From Coniferiporia sulphurascens (Eukaryota; Basidiomycota; Agaricomycetes; Hymenochaetales; Hymenochaetaceae): 64,000 nucleotides of DNA. Positions 1 to 11,596 of this stretch are shown here, piece after piece. Positions within the stretch are counted from its first letter, which is position 1. Each line of letters opens with the position of its first letter. The stretch lies in assembly GCA_002794785.1 (NCBI GenBank), contig NBBA01000006.1, positions 496,001 to 560,000 of the forward strand, read 5' to 3'. Under the pieces are notes generated by a model. The model made no database searches. It had not been told where the DNA came from and saw only the letters and a list, made by a program, of their open reading frames with translations. The translations under genes and the position numbers were made by a program.

Positions 1-309
1 AGTCGGTGCAGAGATTCCTACTGGACAATACCTGAGGGAGTCCCCGCACAGACTATCACCATTACCCAACGTTATCTAGGAGTGCTTTCATTGACGCGGC
101 TTCGGATCGAGGTTTTGCGACCCGCTTTGTAAAAGCTACATTAGCTGTTATTGGGAATGGCGTATGTACATTGGGAAGTTCGATTTTGACAAACATCTTT
201 AATGTATGCTCTTTGTCCTTACTCAAAAGATACGCCTTGACCAGTCTGCAACTCTATTGCTGTGCCGTGCACAGCACAATCTGCGGTCGTTGCACGTGCC
301 TGTACCCGG

Positions 310-540
310 TCTACTTGTTTGCGTCTTCCTACCGGTTGTCTTCTTCTGCTATCTCAGCAGGGCTCCGCTTGAAACGTCCCGCCATTCTGTGCGAAGCCGG
401 TATGCTGGACGACGGGCCGAATGGTCGCCCGCATTTCTCAAATTAACACCCGATGACGCGCGTGTCTGCCGGTCCGGATAGAGCCGAGCTCGCCGCCGCC
501 CGCTGTACACAGCCGGCGCGCTCTCGTCCTACAGCGATCA
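310..540 (-). pseudogene. Decayed partial copy of the gene at 59933-61170
   Basis: On the minus strand, about 350-390 reads GRFKRS..EIAEE, matching GRFKRSLVKKIAER of the intact gene 60 kb away. Around 505-535 the bases coding for the AGW segment (ccggcgcgctc on the plus strand) recur in the same order. The match is colinear and on the same strand but has stops and indels, so this is a relic of the C-terminal half. Limits are approximate. Bases 1-309 and 541-689 hold no gene that I recognise. Confidence 0.55.
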
Positions 541-689
541 TTTAATGAGCCCGGGCGGAGGGCCTATTCTACCGTCATGTCCTAGGTCATACTGTCTTGG
601 TGAAATGTTATGGTGCCGGCGACACTCTGTAGTCTGGTCAAATGCCTCTCTGTTGTACACTGGTACTACGAATAGAGACGCCGATGCGA

Positions 690-1066
690 ATCCACATGTC
701 CGACAAATACAGTACGCGACGTCTGTACGAGGGGTGGAGAGAGACGGGCTGGCGCAAACCCGTCCTATGGCATCGTTACTTGTTTGCCCGACGCCGTCGG
801 TCCACTCTCCCACATCACGTGCATATGTCTCCTCAACCTCCCGAGTTTGTGTCTATTCTGTCCGTTGAGTTTGTGTCTCTCCTGCCCTACAATCCTGCGC
901 GACCCACGCCGCATGTTGACCGTCAAATCAAGCAGAATGCAAGGACGGGCGCATTCTCAAGTGCGACGAGCCCTGTACCAATGTCCACTTCTTCCTCTTC
1001 GGTCCCCTCCAAGGGCTGAGCTCCCCCTTTACGGGGCAGCTCGTAAGGCTCACCACGATTGCCGAC
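690..1066 (-). pseudogene. Family X relic, copy A, left piece
   Basis: This stretch aligns base by base with about 16950-17280 (copy B), for example the shared ctcctcaacctccc and ttacttgtttgccc blocks. It is the 3' part of a decayed copy of the gene family whose intact member is at 42978-44830. It stops exactly at the Copia LTR at 1067 and resumes at 5765 after the element. No open frame is left. Confidence 0.6.
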
Positions 1067-1332
1067 TGTACAAAGATCTCAGCCCGTGTCAAAAGGACTC
1101 AATAGTGTAGTTATCTACCTGTACAAAGATCTAATATATGGGCGTCAATATATGGGCGCTTATACGAAGAATAGAAGACGCTCATCTCAGCCCGTGTCAA
1201 AAGGACTGAGGTGCGTGGATGCCTCGGGCGCAACTATATGCGCCCGACTGTACAGTTTATGATGTAGACTACAAACTGGGAAAAAAGATCACCGCAAGCT
1301 GACATATACCTTACTAATAACATATTTCCACA
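1067..1332 (-). repeat. 3' LTR of Copia element 1
   Basis: This 266-bp repeat pairs with 5499-5764. The two differ at about seven positions, all C/T or G/A changes at CpG sites. On the minus strand it begins TGTGGAAATATG and ends CTTTGTACA. The polypurine tract lies at 1333-1342. Confidence 0.93.
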
Positions 1333-1398
1333 CTCCCCCTCAGCGAGCAGTACCTCCTTCGCTCACAAGCGCGCATAGTTTGCATGCTCCCCCATTCC

Positions 1399-4300
1399 CT
1401 ATGCCATACCCAACTGCGCCATGCACCTCTTGTGCAGTTCTGGATTGAGTGGTTTGGTGAATATGTCCACAGGGTTTTTGGTACCTGGGACATGTTGGAA
1501 GGCCACCCACCCCACTTGTGCTTCGTCGCGAATGTGGTGCACCGCTAGGTCGATGTGCTTCAAGCGGGTGTGGTAGACCGGGTTCTTGATCATAGCCATG
1601 GCGCTCTCGTTGTCAGTATATAGTTCAAATGGAACTCTTTCCAGACCTCGCCCAATCTCCTCGAAAAAGTTCCTCAACCATAGCGCGTGTCAAACGCAGA
1701 AAGATGCCACTATATATTCGGCCTCCGCACTCGATAGCGCTACAATTGTCTGCTTCTTCACCTTCCAACTCACAACTGCTCCTGCGAACGTGAAGGTGTA
1801 GCCGGACATGGATTTCCTGTCCGCCGGATCGCTCCCCCAGTCTGCATTGCAATATCCTACCAGTGATGACCCTCCATCTCATCGGTATATAAGTCCAAGG
1901 TTGCACGTCCCTTTGAGATAGCGAATGACGCACTTTGCAGCAGTCCAGTGCGCCTCCTTTGGCTTCGTGGTGAACCGAGCGAGGACGACATGCGTGAATG
2001 AGATGTCCGGGCGGCATGTCTGTGCGATCCAACCCAGTGCTCCCATGACCGTATCATACGGCCATGGCGGCGCTTTGTGTCCCTCCGACTTGTCCGCTTC
2101 GAACCTTCGAAGGGCGTCGCTTGCCATTGGTGTCGGTGCCGGGTTCGCGTTTTGGAGGTTTAGTAGCTCAGTGAGCTTGTCTATAGCGAATGGAATAGAA
2201 ATTTTTATTGTACCTTCGCACTCATCCTTTACCACTTTCATCCCTAGAATAATCATCTCCCCCTCAGGGTCCTTCGCTTTGAACTCGTATTCCTCCCCTA
2301 CTTCTGCTTTGAACCGGCGCGTCTCTGATCCCGATGAACCGGTAATTGTGCAATCATCGATGTGTGTTGCTACGAGGCACTCCCCCTCAGAGTCGTGTTG
2401 GTGAAAGACCGTCAGCACGGAGACCAGGGTTTTGAAACCAATGGAACGCATGGACTCCATGAGCTTGGAGTGCCAGGCATTCCCCCCTTGTTTCAGGCCG
2501 TAGAGGGCTTTTCGGAGCTCGCAGACGTCGCGTTCATGGCCGGTGACAATGTGGCCATGCAGTTGTTCGACGTAGATGGTCGGACCGGATAGGGGGCTGT
2601 GGAGGTAGGCAGACGCAATGTCGATCGCTGTGAACGTGCAGGATGCATCCGGGTTGTTGAAAGCATTGAGGGCATTGATGAGACGAAACGAGTCGAGGTT
2701 GCCAGAGGGGGCGAAACGGAGGTGGTCCGGTACTTCGCCCTGTTCGTCCCCACATGCGACCCAACGTGCCCGGTGGTTGATAATGTCGCCATCCGGGCCG
2801 TGTTTGTAGGAGAACGCCCACTTACCGTGGAGGACATCCATGTGGGGGGCATGGGGTATGAGGGTCCAAACCAGCATCTCTTCGAGCTTCCCGACTTCAT
2901 ATTTCATGGCCGTGTGCCAAGCGTCGGCATCGTGAGACTTGAGGGCCTCTGCATATGACTAAGGAGGACGATTGTCGCTGGCGACAAATGTGCGTTTGGC
3001 GGGCTGGCTGGTTGTTGCCAAAGAGGCCAGGGCCTGGCGGCGGGCCGCAGTTTCGAGGTCGTTCAGGACCTTCTTCTCGGTGGGTCGAGACTCCTGCGTT
3101 GAGCGCCGCAGAGGCGGGGGGAAGGATGCGGTAAGTTCGGGACTGGGTTCGGAAGTAGTTGGCGGGGCTGGCGTTGCAGGGGTTGAGGAGGCATTGGAGA
3201 CAAATTTGTATGTGTCGAGTTCCAGAAGGGTGATCGTGCGGCTGGGTTGGCCCTCCTCAAAAATTAGGTCACAAGATTTCTTGAGTTGACGGGTGGCGGG
3301 TAGCCAAATGCGGTATGCCGCATCCTCAAACACACCAACAAAGTGTCCCTTAATGGAATGAGCATCAAGTTTCTGTCGGTCAGTGGCAGGCACGTGAACA
3401 TAAGCGGGGCATCCCCATTGTCTTAGGTGCGCCACATCCGGTTTCTGACCAAAAAAGAGCTCATGCAGAGTCGTCCCATCTGGCAGGGAGGAGTGCGGCA
3501 TGAGGTTCATGCAATGAACTTTGTACGCTGCCGCTTCAGCCCACTGTTCCTGCAGGAGGCCCGTGTCCAGGAGCATGGATCAAACGCCATCGAAAATGGT
3601 GCGTCCCACCCGTTCTGAGCGGCCGTTCATGGCGGGATTGTGTGGTGCCGTGGTGGTATGTATGGTCCCCTTTTTCTCTCGGTGTGCGTTGAAGGCGGTA
3701 TTGACAAACTCGGTACCATTATCAGACTGGTGTCTCTTGATCTTACAATCGGTGAGCATTTCCAACTGGGTCTCTAACATTGTGTATGCCGCTAACGTGT
3801 CGCTTTTATGTGAGAGGAAACAAATCCATGTGTGCCGGGAGTGGTCATCAACAAATGCGAGAGCGAAACACGCCCCACTGACTGAGGGAACCTGGAGTGG
3901 ACCAATGATGTCGGTATGTATGATGTCAAGGGGTCCACTGGCATGTTGTGCATTGTGGGTGAAAGGGGTGCTGGGGTGTTTGCCAAGAATGCAAGGTTCG
4001 CACTTTCCGATTGCGTCTCCGTCACTGACCTTGACCCCGTGGACGGCACTGAGTGCCATCTTGTGGATGAGGTCGTTATGCCCATGGCCAATACGGGCGT
4101 GCCAGGTAGCTAAATCCGCCATGGATTCGGATTCGGATTCGGTGATGGCAGCATGCTCTCGACAAATTTTCATGGCAACGTGGTATAGGCTGCCTTTCTT
4201 TACGCCAAAACCGAAAGGTTCCATCTTACTGCCAGTTGGGCGCGAGAAGACACATTTTCCATTCGCAAAACTGGTGGTCACATGAGATGGACAGAAGGTT

Positions 4301-5494
4301 GGATGTGATATCGGGTGTGTGCAACACATTGGTGAGCATCACGATTGATATGTGTCTGTGATACACAAACTGAACATGGATGGATCCCCGACCGATGGCT
4401 TGAAAGGATCTGCCGAGCTCAGCAGAGCTCACCTCAATAGGGTCGATCGGTGAGTAGATTTCAAAATCTTTCTTACTCACCGCCATGTGGGAGGATGCCC
4501 CAGAGTCAGCCAACCATTTGTCTGGAGATGGTTGGCTGTCTCCCGTCGTCACCATCAACGAGAAAATATGGGTGTTCGGTTGGATTGCCGAGAGGTTGGC
4601 CCGTTGCACCTGGTCGATATTGGGAGTGTCACCCCAGGGGGGGCACCAATGTGAGGGTGCTTGGCCCTCTTGACCGCCCCCTTTCGCCCAGCACCGAGCT
4701 GCTGAGTGTCCCTGGCGTTTGCAGTTGGAGCACTCGTAAGTCGGTCGGGTTTTGAGAGCGACTTCATTTTTCACAATGCTACTAACATTCGTAGTCGCGG
4801 TGGACCGCATGCATTCTTCCTGTAGCGCCAGGATGTTGAAGACCTCATTGGAGCTCGTTACGGAGTGCATGGATCCGGCAATTGCATTCCATTCAGATGT
4901 AGGTGGAAGGGACTGGATTGCGATCATGGCAAAATGTTTATCGTCTAATGGCAGTCCACTCCCCACTACCTGCACTTTGAGTCGACGCAACTCATTAATG
5001 TGAGTTTTCATCTCCGTTCCCTCCATGTATTTCTTCGAGGTCAACGCTGACATAGCCATTGACTGCGCCAAAACAGATGTCCCTTGGAATCGTTTCTTCA
5101 GGCTGTCAAGCATTCCTTTTGATGTGTTGGTCTCGAGGTCGATCAACGTGTCGGCAGCAACATTCAAACCGATTTGGGTATGTGCTTTTTTGTCCTTCTC
5201 TAACCATCCACTAAGTTTTGCATCCCCTGGCGCTGGACGACCCTCAGTTCCATCTGCCACGTCTAGCAGGTCACGGTATTCCAAGGCAAGTTTTATCTGT
5301 GTGTACCAGGGTCCGAAATTCTTCTTTTCGATTGACAGCTTTTCGTCCGATGACAGCATCAAGATATTATTTGATGGGGTCGACATTTCTTTTCTTTTCT
5401 GTTCGATCTGTGGTGTCTGTTTGGTTGACTTAGGTCTATTCAGTGATGGATTGTTCGGTGTGTCTGCGGATGTGCTTGGTGCGTCAAGGCTCAT
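1399..5494 (-). pseudogene. Copia Gag-Pol polyprotein, frameshifted
   Basis: Read from ATG 5494 (MSLDAPSTS). Gag (UBN2-like) and a CCHC knuckle (CSNCKRQGHSAARC, near 4690-4735) come first, then the aspartic protease (DSGASS, near 4500), GAG-pre-integrase HHCC and integrase core (about 3100-4250), reverse transcriptase (about 1880-2900) with the IDDC catalytic pair intact, and RNase H to the stop at 1399. Frames change near 4230, 3580, 2950 and 1650-1880, so it is a pseudogene. It shares with element 2 a TGA just after the RNase H ASF(C) segment. Usual Copia polyproteins are 1300-1500 residues, which fits the span. Confidence 0.88.
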
Positions 5495-5498
5495 AACC

Positions 5499-5764
5499 TG
5501 TACAAAGATCTCAGCCCGTGTCAAAAGGACTCAATAGTGTAGTTATCTACCTGTACAAAGATCTAATATATGGGCATCAATATATGGGCGCTTATACGAA
5601 GAATAGAAGACACTCATCTCAGCCCGTGTCAAAAGGACTGAGGTGCACGGATGCCTTGGGCGCAACTATATGCGCCTGACTGTACAGTTTATGATGTAGA
5701 CTACAAACTGGGAAAAAAGATCACCGCGAGCTGACATATACCTTACTAATAACATATTTCCACA
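5499..5764 (-). repeat. 5' LTR of Copia element 1
   Basis: 266-bp LTR with TG..CA ends. The element's leader and Gag ATG follow within 5 bp (GGTTATGAGCC on the minus strand), so any primer-binding site overlaps the Gag start. Confidence 0.93.
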
Positions 5765-6568
5765 CCGAGTCTGCCTTTGCAAAAATGGAGAATTGGTGTG
5801 AACAGACACTTCACCTTTGGGCCTCAGTCAGGCGTTGGCCCATGTCCACAGAGATACTCATATGTCTCAAGAAGCTTGTGTTGCTCTTCCATAGAAAAGG
5901 AGTTATAGACAGCTCTCAATGATTGAAGGCTTTGCGGTTGCAGTCGCTGAAGTTATGTTCATGCACCCCTGAGGTGCGCCTTTCTCGGAATTGCTCCACG
6001 TGCCTGCTCTTCGCGAACCGGCCATTCATGGTAATTTTGGACCCCTGGTGCACCCCCGACTGGATGGATGGCTTGGGTGCGAGTGAGTGGTTTATCGATT
6101 TGTCATTAAGCAGGAGGGGCCTACGCCGAGGGATTAGCATGCATCTATCTAAAAGCATTCTCCGACTGCCATTTAGTTGAAGTAGATGAGCAAGACTATT
6201 TCACAGCCCACAAAGGCAGAGGTGTCATGAGTATATGGCTTCGGAGCGCAGGAACCGGAAGTAGACGGGGAGGGCAGTAAAGATGGATGGTGCGGGCACA
6301 ATGGCCGGGCCACCACGTGTGTAGTCTCTCGGGGCAATCCTTGGAGCTGCAGTGTTCTCGAATGTCGACTTCGGTACAAATTCTTCCTCTACAATCTCGG
6401 TTTCTTCGGATGAGGCTGCTGTAGTGTCAGGGATGACTGTGAAGTCGTGACAATTCGCACATCAAAGGGTGTATAATCGGAGTCATTATCGGACAGTGCG
6501 TGCCATGCTTGCCTCCTCCTTCTCCGCCTTCAGGATCTATTCTGGACCCAGTAAGTTGTTGATGTTGT
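5765..6568 (-). pseudogene. Family X relic, copy A, middle piece
   Basis: Minus-strand translation with stops reads GRFAKSRHVEQFRER (near 6000), TSAFVGCEIVLLIYFN (near 6180-6230) and ALPVYFRFLR (near 6250-6290). These match LIELFREKSTARMY, TSAFMGCDVVLLVHFN and ILPIYVWFLY of the intact protein at 42978-44830, in the correct order. The piece is bounded by Copia element 1 on the left and Copia element 2 on the right. Confidence 0.7.
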
Positions 6569-6834
6569 TGTGGAAATATGTTATTAGTAAGGTATATGTC
6601 AGCTCGCGGTGATCTTTTTTCCTAGTTTGTAGTCTACATCATAAACTGTACAGTCAGGCGCATATAGTTGCACCCGAGGCATCTGCGCACCTCAGTCCTT
6701 TTGACACGGGCTGAGGTGAGCGTCTTCTATTCTTCGTATAAGCACCCATATATTGACACCCATATACTAGATCTTTGTACAGGTAGATAACTATGCTATT
6801 GAGTCCTTTTGACACGGGCTGAGATCTTTGTACA
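6569..6834 (+). repeat. 5' LTR of Copia element 2
   Basis: 266 bp, TGTGGAAATATG..CTTTGTACA. It differs from the 3' LTR at about 17 positions, nearly all explained by loss of an ancestral CpG (CA in one copy, TG or CG in the other). Confidence 0.95.
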
Positions 6835-6838
6835 GGTT

Positions 6839-9800
6839 ATGAGCCTTGACACACCAAGCACATCCACAGACACACCGACCAATCCATCACTGAATAGACC
6901 CAAGTCAGCCAAACAGACGACACAGATTGAATCGAAATGAAACGAAATGTCGACCCCATCAAATAATATCTTGATGCTGTCATTGGACAAAAAGTTGTCA
7001 ATCGAAAAGAAAAACTTCGGGCCCTGGTATATGCAGATAAAACTTGCCTTGGAGTATCATGATCTGCTAGATGTGGCAGATGGAACCGAGGCACACCCCG
7101 CAGCTGGGGATGCAAAACTTAGTGGATGGCTGGAGAAGGACAAGAAAGCATGCACTCAAATTGGTTTGAATGTTGCCGCCGATACATTGATTGACCTCGA
7201 GACCGAGATGTCGAAAAGCATGCTTGAAAGCCTGAAGAAGCGCTTTCAGGGGACGTCCATCCTGGCGCAGTCGATGGCTATGTCAGTGTTGAACTCCAAG
7301 AAGTATACGGAGGGGACGGAGATGAAAACTCACATCAATGAATTGCGCCGACTCAAGGTGCAGGTAGTGGGGAGTGGACTACCATTGGATGATAAACATT
7401 TTGCCATGATAGCAATCCAATCCCTCCCATCTACGTCTGAATGGAACACAATTGCCGGGTCCATGCACTCTGTAATGAGCTCTGATGAGGTCTTCAACAT
7501 CCTGGTGCTACAGGAAGAATGGATGCAGCCTACTGCAGTTATGAATATTAGTGGCATTGTAAGAAATGAAATTGCTCTCAAAACCAGACCGACTTATGAG
7601 TGCTCCAACTGCAAACACCGGGGACATTCAGCGGCTCAGTGCTGGGCGAAAGGGGGCGGTCAAGAAGGTCAAGCACCCTTGCATTGGCGCCCCCCCTGGG
7701 GTGACAATCCCAATATCGACCAAGCACAATGGGCCAACCTTTCAGCAATCCAACCGAACACCCATATTTTCTCATTGACGGCAATGACGGGTGACAGCCA
7801 ACCATCTCCCGATGAGTGGTTGGCTGACTCTGGTGCATCCTCCCACATGGCAGTGAGTAAACAAGACTTCGAAATTTACTCACCAATCAACCCCATTGAG
7901 GTGAGCTCTGCTGAGCTTGGTGGATCCTTTCAGGCCATCGGTCGGGGATCCATCTGTGTTCAGTTTGTGTACCATGGACGCATATCTATCATTACGCTCA
8001 CCAATGTGTTGCACATGCCCAATATATCATCCAACCTTTTGTCCATATTGTGCCTAGACGACTCCCATGTGACAACAAGTTTTGTGAATGGAAAATGTGT
8101 CTTCTCGCGTTCAAATGGTGGTTGCATGGAGGCTTTTGGTTTTGGCGTAAAGAAAGGCAGCCTGTACCGTGTTGCCATGAAAATCCATCAGGAGCACACT
8201 GCCATCACCGATTCCGAATCCTCATCCACGGCAGACCTAGCCACCTGGCATGCCTGTATTGGCCATGGGCATAACAATCTCATTCACAAGATGGCTCTCA
8301 GTGCCGTCCGTGGGGTCAAGGTCAGTGATGGAGAGGCAATTGGGAAATGCGAACCTTGCATTCTTGGTAAACATCCCAGCACCCCTTTCTCCCACAATGA
8401 TCAGTGCGCCAGTGGGCCCCTTGACATCATACATACCGATATCATTGGCCCATTCCAGGTACCTTCAGTCAGAGGGGCGCGTTTCGCTCTCACTTTCGTT
8501 GATGATCATTCCAGACACACATGGATTCGTTTCCTCTCACACAAAAGCGACACATTAGCAGCGTACACAATGTTAGAGACCCAGTTGGAGATGCCCACCA
8601 GACATAAGATCAAGAGGCTCCAGTCTGATAATGGTACCGAGTTCGTCAACACTGCTTTCAATGAACACTGAGACAAAAAGGGGACCATACATACCATGAT
8701 GGCACCCCATAACCCCGCAATGAATGAGCGCTCCGAATGGGTGGGGCGAACCATCTTCAACTGCGTTTGGTCGATGCTCCTGGATGTGGGTCTCCCAAAG
8801 GAGCAGTGGGCCGAAGCGGCTGCGTACAAAGTTCATTGTATGAACCTCATGCCACACTCTTCCCTGCCCAATGGGACGACCCCGCATGAACTCTTTTTTG
8901 GTCAGAAACCTAATGCGGCGCACCTAAGACGTTGGGGATGCCCCGCATATATTTGTGTACCTGCCACTGACTGACAAAAACTTGACGCTCACTCCGTTAA
9001 GGGTGTCTTTGTTGGTGTGTTTGAGGACACGGCATACCGCGTTTGGCTACCTGCTACTTGTCAACTCAAAAAATCTTGTGATGTAATCTTTGAGGAGGGT
9101 CAGCCGTGCCACATGATCACCCTCCACAACCTCAATGCCTATGAACTCGTCTCCGATGCCTCCCCAACACCTGCCATGCCCTCCCTGCCAACCCCTGCTG
9201 AACCCAGTCCCAAACTTACTACACCCAACCCCCCGCCTCTACAATGGTCAATGCGGGAGTCCTGCCCTACAGAGAAGAAGGTCTTGAGTGACCTCGAGGC
9301 CGCGGTCCACCACCAGACACTGGCATCTCTGGCGACAACCAGCCAGCCTGCCGAACATGCTTTTGTCGCCAGTGGTTCTCATCCTCCACAATCATATGCG
9401 GAGGCCCTTAAGTCTCACAAGGCCAACACCTGGCGCACGGCCATGAAGTATGAAGTGGGGAAGCTCGAAGAAATGCTGGTTTGGACCCTCATACCATGCG
9501 CCCCCCACATGGACGTCCTCCATGGTAAGTGGGCATTCTCTTACAAACATGGCCCGGATGGCAACATTACTGACCACCAGGCTCGATGGGTCATGCATGG
9601 AGACGAACAGGGGGACGTGCCCGATCACCTCCATTTCGCCCCATCTGGCGACCTCGACTCCTTTCGTCTCGTCAATGCCCTCAATGCCTTCGACAACCTG
9701 GACACCTCCTGCACGTTTGCAGCGATCGACATTGTGTCCGCCTACCTCCATAGCCCCCTCTCCGGCCCTACCATCTACGTTGAACAACCACATGGCCACA

Positions 9801-10951
9801 TCGCCCCTGGCCACAAGCACGACATTTGTGAGCTTCGCAAAGCCCTCTACGGCCTCAAGCAAGGAGGGAATGCCTGGCACTCCAAGCTCACAGAGTCCAT
9901 GCATTCCATTGGCTTCAAGACCCTCGTTTCCACACCGACAGTCTTTCACCACCGTGACTCTGAGGGGGAGTGTCTCGTTGCAACACACATCAATGATTGC
10001 ACCATTAGCAGCTCATTGGGATCAGAGATGCATCAGTTCAAAGCAGAAGTAGGCGAGGAATATGAGTTCAAAGCAAAAGACCCAGAGGGGGAAATGATTA
10101 TTTTAGGGATGAAAGTGGTAAAGGATGAGAGTGCAGGTACAATAAAGATTTCCATTCCCTTTGTGATAGACAAGCTCACCAAGCTACTAAACCTCCAAAA
10201 TGCGAATCCGGCACCGACCCCAATGGCGAGCGACACCCTTCGAAGATTCGAAGCGGACAAATCGGAAGGACATGAAGCGCCCCCATGGCCATACAATACG
10301 GTCATGGGAGCATTGGGATGGATTGCACAGACATGTCGCCCGGACATCTCATTTGCGCACATCGTCCTTGCTCGATTCACCACAAAGCCAAAGGAAGCCC
10401 ATTGGACAGCGGCAAAGCGCGTCATTCGCTATCTCAAAGGGATGCACAACCTTGGACTTATATACCGACAAGACAGGGTGTCATCACCGATAGGGTACTG
10501 CGATGCAGACTGGGGGAGCGATCTGGTGGACAGGAAGTCCATGTTGGGGTATGCCTTCATGTTTGCCGGAGCAGCCATGAGTTGGAAGGCGAAGAAACAG
10601 ACGATCATGGCACTATCAAGTGCGAAAGCCGAGTATATAGTGGCATCTTTCTGTGTTTGACACACGCCATGGCTGAGGAACTTTTTTGAGGAGATTGGGC
10701 AAGGTCTGGAAAGAGTTCCATTTGAACTATATACTGACAACAAGAGCACAATGGCTATGATCAAGAACCCGGTCTACCATGCCTGCTCGAAACACATCAA
10801 CCTAGCGGCGCACCACATCCATGATGAAGCATGAGTGGGGTGGGTTGCCTTCCAACACGTCCCAGGTACCGAAAACCCTGTGGACATTTTCACCAAACCA
10901 CTCAATCCGGAACCACACAAGAGGTGCATGGCATGGTTGGGTATGGCATAG
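6839..10951 (+). pseudogene. Copia Gag-Pol polyprotein with five in-frame TGA codons
   Basis: One frame of 1370 codons runs from ATG 6839 to TAG 10949-10951 with no net frameshift. In-frame TGA codons lie at 6938, 8669, 8972, 10658 and 10832. Order: Gag (UBN2-like), CCHC knuckle CSNCKHRGHSAAQC (7601-7642), protease DSGASS (7825), GAG-pre-integrase HHCC (about 8245-8360), integrase core (D in HTDIIG, D in QSDNGTEF, E in NERSEW), reverse transcriptase (about 9430-10150), RNase H (about 10490-10950). The reverse transcriptase active site reads INDC where element 1 has IDDC (codon 9992-9994), and RNase H has SSAKAEY instead of SSAEAEY. It is dead at several independent points. Confidence 0.92.
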
Positions 10952-11017
10952 GGAATGGGGGAGTGCACAAACTATGTGCGCTCATGAGCAAAGGAGGTAT
11001 CGCTTGCTGAGGGGGAG

Positions 11018-11283
11018 TGTGGAAATATGTTATCAGTAAGGTATATGTCAGCTTGTGGTGATCTTTTTTCCTAGTTTGTAGTCTACATCATAAACTGTAC
11101 AGTTGGGCGCATATAGTTGCGCCTGAGGCATCCACACACCTCAGTCCTTTTGACATGGGCTGAGGTGAGCATCTTCTATTCTTCGTATAAGCACCCGTAT
11201 ATTGACGCCTGTATACTAGATCTTTGTACAGGTAGATAACTATGCTATTGAGTCCTTTTGACATGGGCTGAGATCTTTGTACA
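11018..11283 (+). repeat. 3' LTR of Copia element 2
   Basis: 266 bp, preceded by the polypurine tract at 11008-11017 and followed by the target duplication GTTGT. Confidence 0.95.
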
Positions 11284-11365
11284 GTTGTGGCTGCTGGAAA
11301 GACGCTGTTTATTGTGTTTTGGTTTGGAGTGAAGGCATCATCATCCTTGAAGGAGCTGTCTGAAG
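11284..11365 (-). pseudogene. Family X relic, copy A, right piece
   Basis: The sequence after Copia element 2 (tggagtgaaggcat..tccttgaa) aligns with copy B at about 21090-21125 (tcgaagtgaaggcat..tccttaaa). It is the continuation of the sequence cut at 6568. Similarity fades after about 11365. Confidence 0.45.
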
Positions 11366-11596
11366 CAATATTGTGAGAGCAGCAATGGTATCTTCATCTG
11401 CCATCGCATAGATAAATGTTTTCATTAATGAACACACCCTTTCAGCGCCCCTTTCAGCGATTGTGCTGGCGTTGATGACAAGATTAGATACTGAAGTGCA
11501 TGATTTTGCACTGTTTCCACTGTTATTTGTCATTTCTGAGAGAAAAAAGTGAGTATTTTCTTCTGTTGAGAGAGCTGTGGTGTTAGATGCAGTCAA
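11309..11596 (-). other. Unassigned short open frame
   Basis: A 95-codon minus-strand frame overlaps the family X tail. I recognise no domain, and only its last part overlaps a known repeat. It may be chance or an exon of a decayed gene. From 11600 to 12080 the sequence is AT-rich with no coding signal that I can support. Confidence 0.15.

Larger units (their letters stand above)
1067..5764 (-). mobile_element. Copia (Ty1) LTR retrotransposon, element 1, full length, decayed
   Basis: The element has two 266-bp LTRs (5499-5764 is the 5' LTR in element orientation, 1067-1332 the 3' LTR), TG..CA ends and a near-perfect 5-bp target duplication (ccgac / ccgag). A purine tract (GAGGGGGAG on the minus strand) abuts the 3' LTR. 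The interior carries Gag, protease, integrase, reverse transcriptase and RNase H in the Copia order. Reading frames are broken, so it cannot make its own proteins. It sits in family X copy A; the uninterrupted paralogous site is at about 17250-17310. Confidence 0.93.
6569..11283 (+). mobile_element. Copia (Ty1) LTR retrotransposon, element 2, full length, silenced by point mutations
   Basis: Same family as element 1 but in the opposite orientation. It has LTRs of 266 bp at 6569-6834 and 11018-11283, and a perfect 5-bp target duplication GTTGT on both sides (6564-6568, 11284-11288). The purine tract TGAGGGGGAG precedes the 3' LTR. The whole coding region keeps one frame from 6839 to 10951 and is broken only by nonsense codons. 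The insertion also lies in family X copy A; the homologous uninterrupted sequence is at about 21000-21100. Confidence 0.95.

Noticed and set aside
5495..5498. tRNA primer-binding site after the Copia 5' LTR
   Set aside because: The Gag ATG begins 5 bp after the LTR and no convincing tRNA 3'-end complement was found; not called.
6938..10834. Five in-frame TGA codons read as programmed recoding
   Set aside because: Element 1 has CGA at two of the sites and catalytic residues are also mutated, so decay is simpler.
1067..11283. Classical RIP (CpA to TpA) as the mutational process
   Set aside because: The changes seen are at CpG, not CpA; methylation-driven deamination fits better, and Neurospora-type RIP is an ascomycete process.
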